Source: Hymenobacter aerilatus (lineage in GTDB: Bacteria > Bacteroidota > Bacteroidia > Cytophagales > Hymenobacteraceae). Taken from it: a stretch of 64,000 nt of DNA. The position numbers and the translations under genes are program-made. The DNA lies in assembly GCF_022921095.1 (NCBI RefSeq), contig NZ_CP095053.1, positions 910,501 to 974,500 of the forward strand. The letters are read 5' to 3'. This document shows positions 47,616 through 57,445 of the stretch, piece by piece. The stretch's first letter is position 1; the number at the start of each line of letters is the position of its first letter. The notes below the pieces were generated by a model that worked only from the letters and a program-made list of their open reading frames with translations, was not told where the DNA came from and did no database searches.

Positions 47616-50318
47616 TTATTCGCGGATGGCTACCAGGGAAGAGCCGCGGCTTACATCTTTCGAGATACGGCTGGGGTTGCCAGCATACTTTACCTCACTG
47701 GCGCCGCTGAGGTCCACTTTCAGGCTTTCCTGCACACGGGCTTTGGCGTTGCTGGCTCCCGATAAGTCGAAGTTGGCAGTACGGGCAGTTAGGCCCAGAG
47801 CATCCACCTGGCAGGCCCCGGAGCCATCTACTACTAGGTCGTTGGCTTGGCCGCGCAGGGTAGTTTGACAAGCCCCACTTAGATCCAGCGACAGGCGCGT
47901 TGCATTCACGGCGAGGGTAGCGGCGCAGGCACCGTTCTGCTCCACATTTAGATTGCGGGCCTCGTTGAAGCCAGCTACATCAGCTTGGCAAGCACCATTC
48001 AGCTCTAGCTTATCTATGGCAGGCATGGTTACGCGCACTAGCACGGGGTTGCGGTTGCCTTTCCAATTCGACCAAAAGCCCCGCTCGTGGTGCCGAATCA
48101 GCAACTCATTGCCGTTGGTAGAAATCTGCAAATCGCGCAGGTCACGGTCCTCGCCGGCAGCTTCTACTTTAAACTCGCTGCCCTGGCGCACCAGCACCCG
48201 GTAGGCGCCGTTGGCTTGAATGGTGCGAAAGTCGTTGAAGGAGTAGGTGCGGCGGCCGTCACCGTAGGAGTTGAAGTCAGTCGGAAACTCTGCCTTGGGA
48301 ATGTCAATGTTCACTTTTACATTCCCGTTCTCATCGGTATCCGTATTGATGTGCACACCGTCTTCAGACTCGTTAATGCGCACATCCACACCGTCGTTCT
48401 CACCTTCTTCATCGGTGGTCTGCTCATCGTCGCTAGCAAAGTCCGAGGAGGTGCACTCGATGCAGTGCAGCTGGCTGCCGATGATTTCGTAGGTACGTGT
48501 TTCGGGGCTTTCGGGCTTCTCGTTGTTACTGAAGTTCTCAGAGTCGAGGCGGTCAGCAAACTCCTTGCTCAGACGGTAGCGCTTGTTTTGGGGTAGGCGC
48601 AGGGTCACGTCCAGGTCCTGGTCGCGGAAACGGGCGTCGGGTTGGAAGGTGAAATAATCATCCAGTATCAGCGTAGCGTTGTCGGTAGCGCGGGCAGTGT
48701 AGCGGATGGAGGTAGAGGCCGTACGAATAGCTTCCTGCTCCGTAACCCCGCGTGCCGAGAGGTATTTCACCACTTCCAGTACTTGGCCGCTGTCGGCTTC
48801 TGTCAGGTTCAGATCCACCCATTTGTGGCCGTCGTTGTGCGTGGTACGGTTGTCGAGCAGAACGGTAGCGGCCGTGAGGGTAGGGAAACGTTCGGTCTGC
48901 GTCACCTCGCCTTCCATCTGAAAGTCGCGGCTGATACGCACGCCGGCTGCGCTAGCCCCTACTACGCTCAGCAGCCACAAGCCCAGCAGCGAGAGACCTG
49001 CAATCCGGCTTAGAATAGGCCGGCGCAAAATCAACCCAAGGCCCAATAGAAACATAGCCAGTACCGGAATGGCCCCGGCGGCGTAGAAGGCTAACAGCGC
49101 CCACGAAGGCACACTGTTGGTGAACAGGTAGGGAGGGAATGGGCCGGTGTGGATGAAGCCCTGCGACTCGGGCAGCACGCCCAGGCCCACGCCCAGCGCA
49201 ATGGTGAAGGCCAGTAGCAACCCAAAGCCCGTTGCAACCAGCAGCACGCCAGCGGCCACCCGAATCAGCGTACCTACAAAGCCCACGGCGGGGCGCAGAT
49301 TGCGGCCAGCACCCTCAATAAAAGTCCCGATTGGGCGGTTGCCGGGCGTCACAGCGCCTTCTTCCGATGCGCGCAGGTTACTATCTAAGGCCGAAAGTGT
49401 TACAGCATCGCCCCGCATCCGAAGACGGTCGGAGGCCGTTTTGGCCTCCGGTACCAGAATCCATAGAATGATGTAGACCAGGAAGGCAAAGCCCCCCGCG
49501 AACAGGCCCGCCAGGAAGAGCACCCGAATCAGCACCACATCGGTGCGGAAGTAGGCCGCTAAGCCAGCCGATACGCCGCCGATTTTGCCGCTGTCCACGT
49601 CGCGATAAAGCTTGCGGAAATTGGGGTCCTCGTCGCTCAGTACGTTGTCGTAGCGCTTGGGTAGGGCAATCCAGAGCACCACGTAGGCAATCACAGAGAA
49701 GGCCGATAGTTTTCCGCCCAGCTCTTCTAACCAGCTGATATCGTCAAGAGCAGGACCAGCGAGCAGCAGCCCCACAAATGCCAGCCGGAACCACAGCGGA
49801 TTGACGGCGAAGTAGCGACCCAGACCAGCGGCTACGCCGGCTACCTTGCGGTTGGCCATGTCGCGGGTGAGGCGGCGAGGCTCGTCGGAGGCGGCGGTAG
49901 CGGTATCGGGGTCGGTCGTGTTCTTCGTGCTGCTAGTATAGGCCCGGCCGCTGGTGCTGCCTGTGCCACTGCTAGTGGTGCCCGTGTAGAAGCCCTCGGC
50001 AGTGCCGCTGGCCACGGCCGAAGCCAGTGTTTCTTCGTCTTCTTCGGCCTCATCGGCGGCCTGAAAATCACGTACACGGCCCATCTTCGCTACCATCTGC
50101 TCCACGTCTTCCAGCGAAATAATCTGCTTGCTAGGCGACAGCCGCGACACAAACAGCTCGGCAATGCGGCTCTCAATATCGGCTACGATTTCCTCGTGCC
50201 CGCGGTAGCCAGAAAAGTGGGCTTTCACCTCGGCCAAGTAGCGGCCAAGGACTTCGTATCCATCTTCCTCGATGTGGAAGATGATGCCCTGAAGGTTGAT
50301 GCTGATGTTCTTTTTCAT
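47616..50318 (-). CDS. PspC-domain and GIN-domain envelope protein
   Basis: The 900-residue membrane protein has an N-terminal helical domain (1-100), two PspC domains (about 146-215 and 235-290, each with RKVAGVAAGLGRYFAVNPLW-like starts). Further membrane segments follow (350-470), then an acidic linker and a C-terminal DUF2807/GIN beta-helix domain (about 690-890; repeats such as LELNGACQADVAGF). It is the target gene of the adjacent PadR. Likely senses or shapes the cell envelope. Confidence 0.88.
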   Translation of the reverse strand: MKKNISINLQGIIFHIEEDGYEVLGRYLAEVKAHFSGYRGHEEIVADIESRIAELFVSRLSPSKQIISLEDVEQMVAKMGRVRDFQAADEAEEDEETLASAVASGTAEGFYTGTTSSGTGSTSGRAYTSSTKNTTDPDTATAASDEPRRLTRDMANRKVAGVAAGLGRYFAVNPLWFRLAFVGLLLAGPALDDISWLEELGGKLSAFSVIAYVVLWIALPKRYDNVLSDEDPNFRKLYRDVDSGKIGGVSAGLAAYFRTDVVLIRVLFLAGLFAGGFAFLVYIILWILVPEAKTASDRLRMRGDAVTLSALDSNLRASEEGAVTPGNRPIGTFIEGAGRNLRPAVGFVGTLIRVAAGVLLVATGFGLLLAFTIALGVGLGVLPESQGFIHTGPFPPYLFTNSVPSWALLAFYAAGAIPVLAMFLLGLGLILRRPILSRIAGLSLLGLWLLSVVGASAAGVRISRDFQMEGEVTQTERFPTLTAATVLLDNRTTHNDGHKWVDLNLTEADSGQVLEVVKYLSARGVTEQEAIRTASTSIRYTARATDNATLILDDYFTFQPDARFRDQDLDVTLRLPQNKRYRLSKEFADRLDSENFSNNEKPESPETRTYEIIGSQLHCIECTSSDFASDDEQTTDEEGENDGVDVRINESEDGVHINTDTDENGNVKVNIDIPKAEFPTDFNSYGDGRRTYSFNDFRTIQANGAYRVLVRQGSEFKVEAAGEDRDLRDLQISTNGNELLIRHHERGFWSNWKGNRNPVLVRVTMPAIDKLELNGACQADVAGFNEARNLNVEQNGACAATLAVNATRLSLDLSGACQTTLRGQANDLVVDGSGACQVDALGLTARTANFDLSGASNAKARVQESLKVDLSGASEVKYAGNPSRISKDVSRGSSLVAIRE

Positions 50319-50369
50319 CTCAGTGCTGCAACTAGTTCAAGTGAAAGGGAGTGGGGAGAGGGTAGCGGG

Positions 50370-50717
50370 CTAGGCCGCATCAGAGGTAGGGGAGTGGGAG
50401 CGAATAATGCGAATGGACTCCTCTACTTCCTCCCAGGTCAGGCGCAACTGGTGCAGAAACTCCTGGCCTTCTGGCGTGAGCGTGTAGTACTTGCGGGGCG
50501 GTCCGCTGGTCGATTCCTTCCAGGTATAATCCAGAAGGGCGGCATTCTTGAGGCGGGTGAGCAGCGGGTAGAGGGTGCCCTCCACCACAATCATGCGGGC
50601 TTGCGTGAGCTCCTCCAGCATGTCGGAGGCATACACCTCGCCGCGGGCAATGATTTCCAGGATGCAGAATTCCAGAATGCCCTTCCGCATCTGCACTTGG
50701 GTGTTCTCTACTTTCAT
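50370..50717 (-). CDS. PadR family transcriptional regulator
   Basis: Start at MKVENTQVQMRKGILEFCIL; the earlier frame runs into the promoter. The 115-residue protein has the PadR winged helix: RKGILEFCILEIIARGEVYA, EGTLYPLLTRL, and PPRKYYTLTPEGQEFL. It lies 51 bp before the PspC/GIN gene; PadR-PspC pairs are common in Bacteroidota and usually autoregulated. Confidence 0.9.
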   Translation of the reverse strand: MKVENTQVQMRKGILEFCILEIIARGEVYASDMLEELTQARMIVVEGTLYPLLTRLKNAALLDYTWKESTSGPPRKYYTLTPEGQEFLHQLRLTWEEVEESIRIIRSHSPTSDAA

Positions 50718-50749
50718 GGGCTGAGGACAGATATCGGTGAAGAATGAGA

Positions 50750-50793
50750 CAAAGGTAACAGAAGGTACTATGTAAAACAAGGTACTGTGTAAA
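50750..50793 (-). promoter_or_regulatory. PadR promoter with two tandem operator repeats
   Basis: On the minus strand TACCTTTG (50750-50757) fits the -7 box, about 32 bp before the ATG. AAGGTACTATGTAAA (50762-50776) and AAGGTACTGTGTAAA (50779-50793) are near-identical repeats 17 bp apart at the upstream edge, in the position of an autoregulatory operator. Confidence 0.65.
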
Positions 50794-51020
50794 TTTATTT
50801 TTGGTTGTCATTTCAGCAGATTTTTTTGGCTGGAAATGAGATGCTACAGGAGGGGATTAGTTACTGAACAATCTGATTATCAGATGACATGCAGTTGAAA
50901 ATTGCATCGGCCCGATTTGTGCTAAGCGCCAGTTGACCGCTTTTGCCGAAACCGCAGGGAATGAAGTAACTTGCGTGTCGGCCGTAAATGCGGCAGGTCG
51001 TTTTACCCTGTAAGGATACT
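50794..51020. other. Spacer between padR and porV2
   Basis: No gene found. It must hold the porV2 promoter; TAACTTGC near 50968 is a weak -7 candidate. Short palindromes ATCTGATTATCAGAT and GATGACATG occur near 50870-50890. Confidence 0.5.
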
Positions 51021-52124
51021 ATGATGCACTTCTCCCGCTATGCTGTTCTTAGCGCATTATTATTCGGGTTGTCGCTGGGGCAACAGGCTAAGGCTCAGAG
51101 CACCACGCCCAAATACAGCAACGAGTTTCTGAACATTGGCGTGGGTGGCCGGGCCCTTGGGATGGGCAACGTACAGGTGAGCTTGGCTTCCGATGCCACC
51201 GCTGGCTATTGGAATCCGGCGGGCCTCACGCGGCAAAAAAGCAAGTACGACGCCGTACTGATGCACTCTGAGCTGTTTTCGGGCATCGTCAAAAACGACT
51301 ACGCTGCTTTCTCCATGCCGCTCGACGAGCAGAGCGTTATCGGCGCCAGCCTTGTGCGCCTGGGGGTAGATGATATTGCCGACACGCGCAACCTAGTGAA
51401 CGAGTACGGCCAGATCGACTACGGCCGCATCACCTACTTCTCCATTGCCGATTATGCCATGCTGCTGTCCTATGCCCGCAAAATTGGGAGCGTGGAGGGT
51501 TTGTCGGTAGGGGCCAATGCTAAGATCATCTACCGCAACGTGGGCGACTACGCCAATGCCTGGGGCTTTGGCATCGACGCGGGCGTGCAGTACAACCACG
51601 CCGGCTGGCAGCTGGGCCTGATGGCTCGCGACATCACGACAACCTATAATGCTTGGTCTATCAACGCCGACAAGTTCCGGCAGACGCTGGTGCCCGGCGA
51701 GGCCATGCCCAAGGGCGGCCCCGAGGTAACGCTACCCCGCTTCATTCTGGGCGCTGCCCGCCTGATTAAGCTGCCGGGTGAGTTCACAGCCCTACCCGCC
51801 GTAGACCTGGAAATGACTACCGACGGCCAGCGCAACACCCTGATTTCGTCCAGCGCCGTGAGTATTGACCCCCGTGCCGGCATCGAGATAGGGTACAACA
51901 ACCTGGTGTACCTGCGCGGCGGGGTAGGCAATTTTCAGAAGATCAAGTCTTTCAGAAGCACCACGCAGGAAGACTGGCACGCCCAGCCCAGCCTGGGGGT
52001 AGGGGTGGCCCTCAGCGGCCTGCGCCTCGACCTGGCCCTCTCGCGCCTGGCCGTCGAAAACACAGGCGGCAGTGCTTCTCAAACCAACTCGGTTATTGTG
52101 TCGCTGGGCTACGGCTTCAAATAA
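51021..52124 (+). CDS. Type IX secretion outer-membrane protein, PorV2-like
   Basis: Start at MMHFSRYAVLSALLFGLSL (signal peptide ending in AKA). The 367-residue beta-barrel protein has NEFLNIGVGGRALGMGNVQV, LASDATAGYWNPAGL typical of PorV/PorQ (FadL-like fold), and ends LGYGFK. It pairs with the C25-type protease gene 52 bp downstream. PorV shuttles cargo to the PorU sortase in the known system. Confidence 0.8.
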   Translation: MMHFSRYAVLSALLFGLSLGQQAKAQSTTPKYSNEFLNIGVGGRALGMGNVQVSLASDATAGYWNPAGLTRQKSKYDAVLMHSELFSGIVKNDYAAFSMPLDEQSVIGASLVRLGVDDIADTRNLVNEYGQIDYGRITYFSIADYAMLLSYARKIGSVEGLSVGANAKIIYRNVGDYANAWGFGIDAGVQYNHAGWQLGLMARDITTTYNAWSINADKFRQTLVPGEAMPKGGPEVTLPRFILGAARLIKLPGEFTALPAVDLEMTTDGQRNTLISSSAVSIDPRAGIEIGYNNLVYLRGGVGNFQKIKSFRSTTQEDWHAQPSLGVGVALSGLRLDLALSRLAVENTGGSASQTNSVIVSLGYGFK

Positions 52125-52176
52125 ACGCGACTTCTACTTTCTTGACTTTTAGCTACTACTAGAGTATCTGATTTCT

Positions 52177-55100
52177 ATGAACTACACCTACAATTGGGCA
52201 GTACGCGGGCTGTGGCAGCGCCTGTTGGCGGTAGTGATGCTTATGCTGGGCGGGTATCCAGTGCTGGCCCAGTCCGGACCGTACGGCAACGAGTGGATTG
52301 TACCCGGCCAGCAGTACTACAAGGTACAAACCGTGCGCGACGGTCTCTACCGCCTCGACAACGCCTACCTCACGCAGGCCGGCATCAACGGCGTAAATCC
52401 AAGTCAATTCCAACTGTGGCGGCGTGGTCAGCAAGTGGCTATTTATGTGGGTGGCAATGCCACTACGCAAGATGCCAGCACTTATATCGAGTTCTTCGGG
52501 CAGGGCAACGATGCCAAGCTGGACCGCGGTATGTACAAAAGAGCCCAGGACCAGGCGCAGCCCTACCATAGTCTCTATACGGATACTGCCGCGTATTTCC
52601 TGACGTGGTCCAGCGCTTCTCAGACCAAGCGTATGGCCCAGCCGGTGGCAACCGCACCAGGTACGGCGGCGCCTTACTGGCTACGCCCGGAGTTGCAGGT
52701 GCACGGGTATCTCTACGCCGATGTAGACGAAACAGCCTACCTGTTCCAGCCATGGGCCGAACCTGGGGAAGGCTTCTTTTCCGGAGCGATGAATACCAAT
52801 GGTTTCACATTCCCGATTGGTACGGAGCAGCGTCAGAACATGGCTGCCGGGGCACGCTTAGAAACACGCTTGGTTGGTTCATCCAAGGCAAATCATATTG
52901 TTGAGGTAGCCATTGAGCAGCCCTCTGGTACCCGACGTCTACTAGGTGCCGAACGATTTGACAACTATGCCAGTCGGAAGGTATCCTATGCGTTGCAGCC
53001 TGCCGATGTGCGGCCGGATGGTACTATTCGCGTGCAAATCAAGCCCAGCAATACAGCTGAGGGCCAACGCGACATTGCACGTATCTCTTATTTTAAAGTT
53101 ACCTACCCTCAAACCGCACGCTGGATAGCCACTCGGGAAAGCCGCCATTTTCAGAGTGACTCCACCCTGAACGCGCCGGCTTACTATGTGCTCGACAGCA
53201 TTCCAGCCAGCGTATATGGCTACGATGTAACCGACCCCTACGCCGTACAACGTATTACAGGAACTGCCGCCACTGGTGCAAAGCGCGGTTTTTATTTCCC
53301 ATCGGCTAGTGCCTCCAGTTCCCGGCGCCTGCTGCTGGCTGACACCGAAAAGCCTTTGGTGCCGGTGCTGCCGGCTCGGCGCGTCAATTTTCTGGCCCTA
53401 CAGCCAACGATGGCAAACTACATCATTGTCACGAGCCCCGTGCAGATGCGGCCGGCCGGAGGCGTTGCCAATCCTGCTCAAGCCTATGCCGACTACCGGG
53501 CCTCGGCCGCGGGTGGCAAATTTGATGTGTTGATGGTGACTAGCCAGCAGCTTTACGACCAGTTTCACTACGGCGAAAAGTCGGCGCTAGCATTGCGGCA
53601 GTTTGCCTTGTGGATGCTCACGGACAAGAGTCGTGAGAAATTCCTGTTGCTGTTGGGTAAGGGCTACCACGTGGGCGAAGGGTTCAACGGCACCTACCCA
53701 CGCAATATGCCAGGAGTGGAGCAGGTACCTACCAGCACGCGCAGTGCCTCGGATATATTTTTTACTGCTGACTGGCCCAATAATAATTACACTGCCGGCA
53801 TGGCCACCGGCCGTATCTCGGCTTCCACGCCGCAGCAGGTAGTCAATTATCTGAACAAGTTAAAGGAACACGAAGCCCTGGGGCTGGAGCCCTGGCGAAA
53901 GCGGGCTATAAACCTAGCCGGTGGTGCCAACCTGACGGATTATGCAGAGTTCAACGGCTATATTGATAAGTACAAGCAGCTGATTGAAGCCCCTTGCTTC
54001 GGGGGAGAAGTGGTAAAAACCTACCGCCGTTCAGCGTTGGGCTCAGTTGGCTCATTTCCGGTAGGAATTAATATCTCAGAGGAGTTGAACAAGGGCTTAT
54101 CCATGATTACGTATTTCGGTCACGGCTCCACTACTACCCTTGATTTAGATATAGGCAGCGTTAATGACGCTACCAAAAACTACAACAATAAAGGCAAGTA
54201 CCCGGTAATGTTCGTGAACGGCTGCGCTGCGGGCAACACCTTTACTCCCTACGCTACGCTGTGCGAAGATTGGGTATTCACTCCCGACAAGGGCTTTGTA
54301 GGCTTCATGTGCGAATCGGGCTTTGGCTTCTCCAACGACCTGAACGAAAGCCAGACGCTGATGTACAAGCTGTTGCTGAACGACCCGGCCTGGTATGGCA
54401 AACCCGTGGCGCGAGTATGGAACGAGGTAGCCCGCCGCCTGCAACCCATTGCGCAGTATAGCCCTTCCACGGCTTCCAACTTGATGTGCACCATCTGGCA
54501 GGGCGACCCGGCCCTGCGCCTGTTCTCGCCCGCCAAGCCCGATCTGGTCGTTACCAACGACAGCCTCCACATTCCGGCAGCGGCCAACGGGCAGCCCGTG
54601 CTGGCTTCGGCGGAGTCGTTTAAGCTGGTTATCAACGCGGGCAACCTGGGGAGCCTGTGCGGGGCCGAAAAGGTGGATGTATGCGTAACCCGCAAATATC
54701 CCGCTACCTCCGGCCGCCGAGACGACGCGTACAGCTTCTCCTTTACCGCTACCCAGCGCGACAATACCTACACGGTGGACATTCCGAATACGGGCGACGT
54801 ATTCGGCGAGAATACTTTTATCGTGAAGCTTGATTGCAACAACCTGATTGACGAGCTGGACGAAACCAACAACGAAGCACAGCTGAAATACAACTTCCTG
54901 CGGGGCGGCGTCACGGCCCTCACGCCCACGGAGTTTGCCATTGTACCCTCGGGTACAGTGCGGCTGGTAGGGCAGAGCAACCTTATCAGCACCGAGCCGC
55001 GCTTGTTTGATATGGAGCTGGATACAGTGCCTACCTTCAACAGCCCTCTGGTACAGCGCAACAACACCGTTTCGGGGCGGCAGCTGGCCAGCTGGTCGGC

Positions 55101-56712
55101 TACGGTGCCTACCGTTGCCGGGCGCGACAGTGTGGTGTGGTACTGGCGCCTGCGTCTGCAAACCCCGCAGGCTGAGGAAAGCAACGCTTGGGCTACCAGC
55201 TCGTTCCGGGTGATTCCGGGTAGTGCGGGTGGCTGGTCGCAGAGCCATTACGGACAGTTGCAGCGCAACACCCAGCAGCGCGTAGTCGTGGCGGCACCCA
55301 ATGGCCGCTGGAGCTTCACGGAGGCCGATGGCGGCAGCGGGGTAGTCACCTCCACGCTTATTGGCCCGGCGCAGCAGTGGACTACCTTGTTCCATACTGT
55401 GCGTACGCAGGAAAACGACAGCTACACGCTACGCCTGCTGGGCGTAGATGCTACGGGTGCCACTACTGTGCTGAACCCCAATGTCACCAGTCGCACCTAT
55501 TCGCTAGCCGACGTATCCGCTACGCGCTACCCTTATCTGCAACTGCAAGTAGTGCTGCGTGATACCCTTAGCCGCACAGCGCCGCAACTCAGACAACTTT
55601 TGGTGACGTACCAAGGCGTGCCTGAAGGCGTTGTGCGCCCGGATCTGGCTACGACCGATGCCTACGCGGCTGCCACACTCACTAGGCAGGCAGCTAGCGG
55701 TACACTCAGCTTTCCGGTATACTTCCAGAATATTTCTACTACAGATTTTGGTACGCCGCTGAAGGCGGAAGTAACTCTACGCGACGCGGCCAACCGCACC
55801 AGTACTACCCTGGTTGAATATAAAGGCGGTGTACTGAAAGCCGGTGAAACCGCCAAAATCGACGTGACAGCCAACGTGGTGAATCTGGCTACCGGCGTTG
55901 TAACGGGCTCCGTGAACGTAAACCCGCGCCTGCTGCCCGAGCAGTACTACTTCAACAACCAGCTAGTGCTGCCAAACTTCAACGTGAATAACAGCAGCAC
56001 ACCGCCTACCCTAGATGTAGCCTTCGACGGGCAGCACATCCTGAACGGCGATATTGTGTCGCCCTCGCCGCTGGTGACGGTGCAGTTGCAAAACAACAAC
56101 CTGCTGCGGCCGGTGAAAGAAGCCAGCAACTTCAGCCTGTTTCTGGTAAAGCCGGGCGAAAGCAACGCCACGGAAGTAAACATGAACTCGTCGGCGGTGG
56201 CCTTTATGGCCGATTCGGCTAAGGGGATGGCGCGCATTGAGTACCGCCCCATCACGGCACTGGCTGATGGTAAATACACGCTCATCGCGCAGGGCCGCGA
56301 CGCCTCCGGTAGTACAGCGGGTAGTCAGGAATACCGCGTGACGTTCGAGGTCATCAACGAGTCGACCATCACCAACGTGTATCCCTACCCCAACCCCATG
56401 ACCAGCAAGGCGAAGTTTGTCTTCACGCTGACCGGGGCGCAGGTGCCACGCAACATGAAGATTCAGATTCTCAGCCTCACGGGCCGTGTGGTGCGCGAAA
56501 TCATGATGGCTGAGCTTGGCCCGCTGCGCATCGGCAACAATATCTCCGACTATGCCTGGGATGGTACCGACGAGTTTGGTGACCGACTCGCCAACGGCAC
56601 CTATCTCTACCGCGTGGTGCTCGACGACCCCAACAAAGACTTCCAGCACCGCACCACCGCCGGCGACAAAGCCTTCAAGAAAGACTGGGGTAAAATCGTG
56701 CTGCTGCGGTAG
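52177..56712 (+). CDS. Gingipain-family (C25) sortase/protease, PorU2-like
   Basis: The 1511-residue protein has a signal peptide and an Ig-like N-terminal region. A C25 caspase-like domain follows with His649 in MITYFGHGS and Cys683 in FVNGCAAG, the gingipain/PorU dyad. CARDB-like domains (about 775-900) come next, then further strand-rich regions, and a C-terminal FlgD/type IX sorting-type domain (VYPYPNPMTSKAKF...LANGTYLYRVVL). PorU removes cargo signals and anchors cargo at the cell surface. Adjacent porV2 supports a secretion role, but it could also be a protease cargo. Confidence 0.82.
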   Translation: MNYTYNWAVRGLWQRLLAVVMLMLGGYPVLAQSGPYGNEWIVPGQQYYKVQTVRDGLYRLDNAYLTQAGINGVNPSQFQLWRRGQQVAIYVGGNATTQDASTYIEFFGQGNDAKLDRGMYKRAQDQAQPYHSLYTDTAAYFLTWSSASQTKRMAQPVATAPGTAAPYWLRPELQVHGYLYADVDETAYLFQPWAEPGEGFFSGAMNTNGFTFPIGTEQRQNMAAGARLETRLVGSSKANHIVEVAIEQPSGTRRLLGAERFDNYASRKVSYALQPADVRPDGTIRVQIKPSNTAEGQRDIARISYFKVTYPQTARWIATRESRHFQSDSTLNAPAYYVLDSIPASVYGYDVTDPYAVQRITGTAATGAKRGFYFPSASASSSRRLLLADTEKPLVPVLPARRVNFLALQPTMANYIIVTSPVQMRPAGGVANPAQAYADYRASAAGGKFDVLMVTSQQLYDQFHYGEKSALALRQFALWMLTDKSREKFLLLLGKGYHVGEGFNGTYPRNMPGVEQVPTSTRSASDIFFTADWPNNNYTAGMATGRISASTPQQVVNYLNKLKEHEALGLEPWRKRAINLAGGANLTDYAEFNGYIDKYKQLIEAPCFGGEVVKTYRRSALGSVGSFPVGINISEELNKGLSMITYFGHGSTTTLDLDIGSVNDATKNYNNKGKYPVMFVNGCAAGNTFTPYATLCEDWVFTPDKGFVGFMCESGFGFSNDLNESQTLMYKLLLNDPAWYGKPVARVWNEVARRLQPIAQYSPSTASNLMCTIWQGDPALRLFSPAKPDLVVTNDSLHIPAAANGQPVLASAESFKLVINAGNLGSLCGAEKVDVCVTRKYPATSGRRDDAYSFSFTATQRDNTYTVDIPNTGDVFGENTFIVKLDCNNLIDELDETNNEAQLKYNFLRGGVTALTPTEFAIVPSGTVRLVGQSNLISTEPRLFDMELDTVPTFNSPLVQRNNTVSGRQLASWSATVPTVAGRDSVVWYWRLRLQTPQAEESNAWATSSFRVIPGSAGGWSQSHYGQLQRNTQQRVVVAAPNGRWSFTEADGGSGVVTSTLIGPAQQWTTLFHTVRTQENDSYTLRLLGVDATGATTVLNPNVTSRTYSLADVSATRYPYLQLQVVLRDTLSRTAPQLRQLLVTYQGVPEGVVRPDLATTDAYAAATLTRQAASGTLSFPVYFQNISTTDFGTPLKAEVTLRDAANRTSTTLVEYKGGVLKAGETAKIDVTANVVNLATGVVTGSVNVNPRLLPEQYYFNNQLVLPNFNVNNSSTPPTLDVAFDGQHILNGDIVSPSPLVTVQLQNNNLLRPVKEASNFSLFLVKPGESNATEVNMNSSAVAFMADSAKGMARIEYRPITALADGKYTLIAQGRDASGSTAGSQEYRVTFEVINESTITNVYPYPNPMTSKAKFVFTLTGAQVPRNMKIQILSLTGRVVREIMMAELGPLRIGNNISDYAWDGTDEFGDRLANGTYLYRVVLDDPNKDFQHRTTAGDKAFKKDWGKIVLLR

Positions 56713-56720
56713 CAAATGAC

Positions 56721-56812
56721 TGAGTAGTGAAATGGTGAGTTAAAAAAACGCCTGTCATCCTGAGCAAGCTCAGGATGACAGGCGTTTTTTTAACTCACCA
56801 TTTCACTACTCA
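56721..56812. repeat. 92-bp perfect palindrome between porU2 and folA
   Basis: Arms of 45 bp with a 2-bp spacer (AA at 56766-56767) match without mismatch. The centre is the CGCCTGTCATCCTGAGC element; the outer part is a GTGAAATGGTGAGTT element also seen near other genes. It lies between convergent genes and may terminate both. Confidence 0.92.
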
Positions 56813-56824
56813 CCATCTCACTAC

Positions 56825-57310
56825 TTACCTCCTTCGCAGCGTCACGAAGCTATAAGCGAAGGCGTGTTTGAGGTCGGGCTCGTGTCGTTCACGAGTTTCT
56901 TCTTGCCATTCGGTGCGGTTGAGGTCAGGGAAGAGAGCGTCGCCTTCCACGGTTTGGTGCACCTCCGTGAGAAAAATAGTGTCGGCGGCAGGTAGGGCCT
57001 GGCGGTAGATTTCGGCACCGCCAATGATGAAAATATCTTCGTCGAAGGTCTGGGCTAATTCCACCGCGGCGGGTACGGAATAGGCTACTTCACAGCCTGC
57101 AGGCTGCCAGTCCGTTTGCCGTGTCACCACAATGTTTTGCCGGTTGGGCAGCGGCTTGCCAATCGAATCAAACGTGCGCCTACCCATCACAATAGGGTGA
57201 CCCGAGGTAAGTTGTTTGAAATGCTTAAGGTCATTGGGTAGGTGCCAGGGCAGGGTGTTTTCTTGGCCAATAACGCCGTTTTCGGCCACGGCTACGATGA
57301 GGGCTATCAT
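56825..57310 (-). CDS. folA: Dihydrofolate reductase
   Basis: The 161-residue enzyme has IALIVAVAENGVIGQENTLPWHLPNDLKHF at the start (described by position 2-31), the HPIVMGRRTFDSIGKPL motif near 40-55, and IFIIGGAEIYRQALP near 95-109. It reduces dihydrofolate with NADPH. Size is as expected. Confidence 0.95.
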   Translation of the reverse strand: MIALIVAVAENGVIGQENTLPWHLPNDLKHFKQLTSGHPIVMGRRTFDSIGKPLPNRQNIVVTRQTDWQPAGCEVAYSVPAAVELAQTFDEDIFIIGGAEIYRQALPAADTIFLTEVHQTVEGDALFPDLNRTEWQEETRERHEPDLKHAFAYSFVTLRRR

Positions 57311-57345
57311 GAGGTGAAGTGGTGAAATGGTGAGTAAAATACGCG

Positions 57346-57445
57346 TGTCATCCTGAGCTCGCGAAGGACCTTCTGCCAGTTAAACGAGTCGTTATTATGT
57401 CTATCGCTCTAGCCTGATAAGGTCCTTCGCGAGCTCAGGATGACA
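57346..57445. repeat. GTCATCCTGAGC palindromic repeat between folA and fmt
   Basis: Perfect 27-bp arms at 57346-57372 and 57419-57445, with an interior closely similar to that of the copy at 47311-47420. The last codons of fmt (EKNLSS and stop) lie in it. Confidence 0.9.

Noticed and set aside
54145..55395. 416-codon leftward open frame
   Set aside because: It is antisense to the C25 domain region of the porU2-like gene and has shadow composition (rich in Arg, Gly, Gln).
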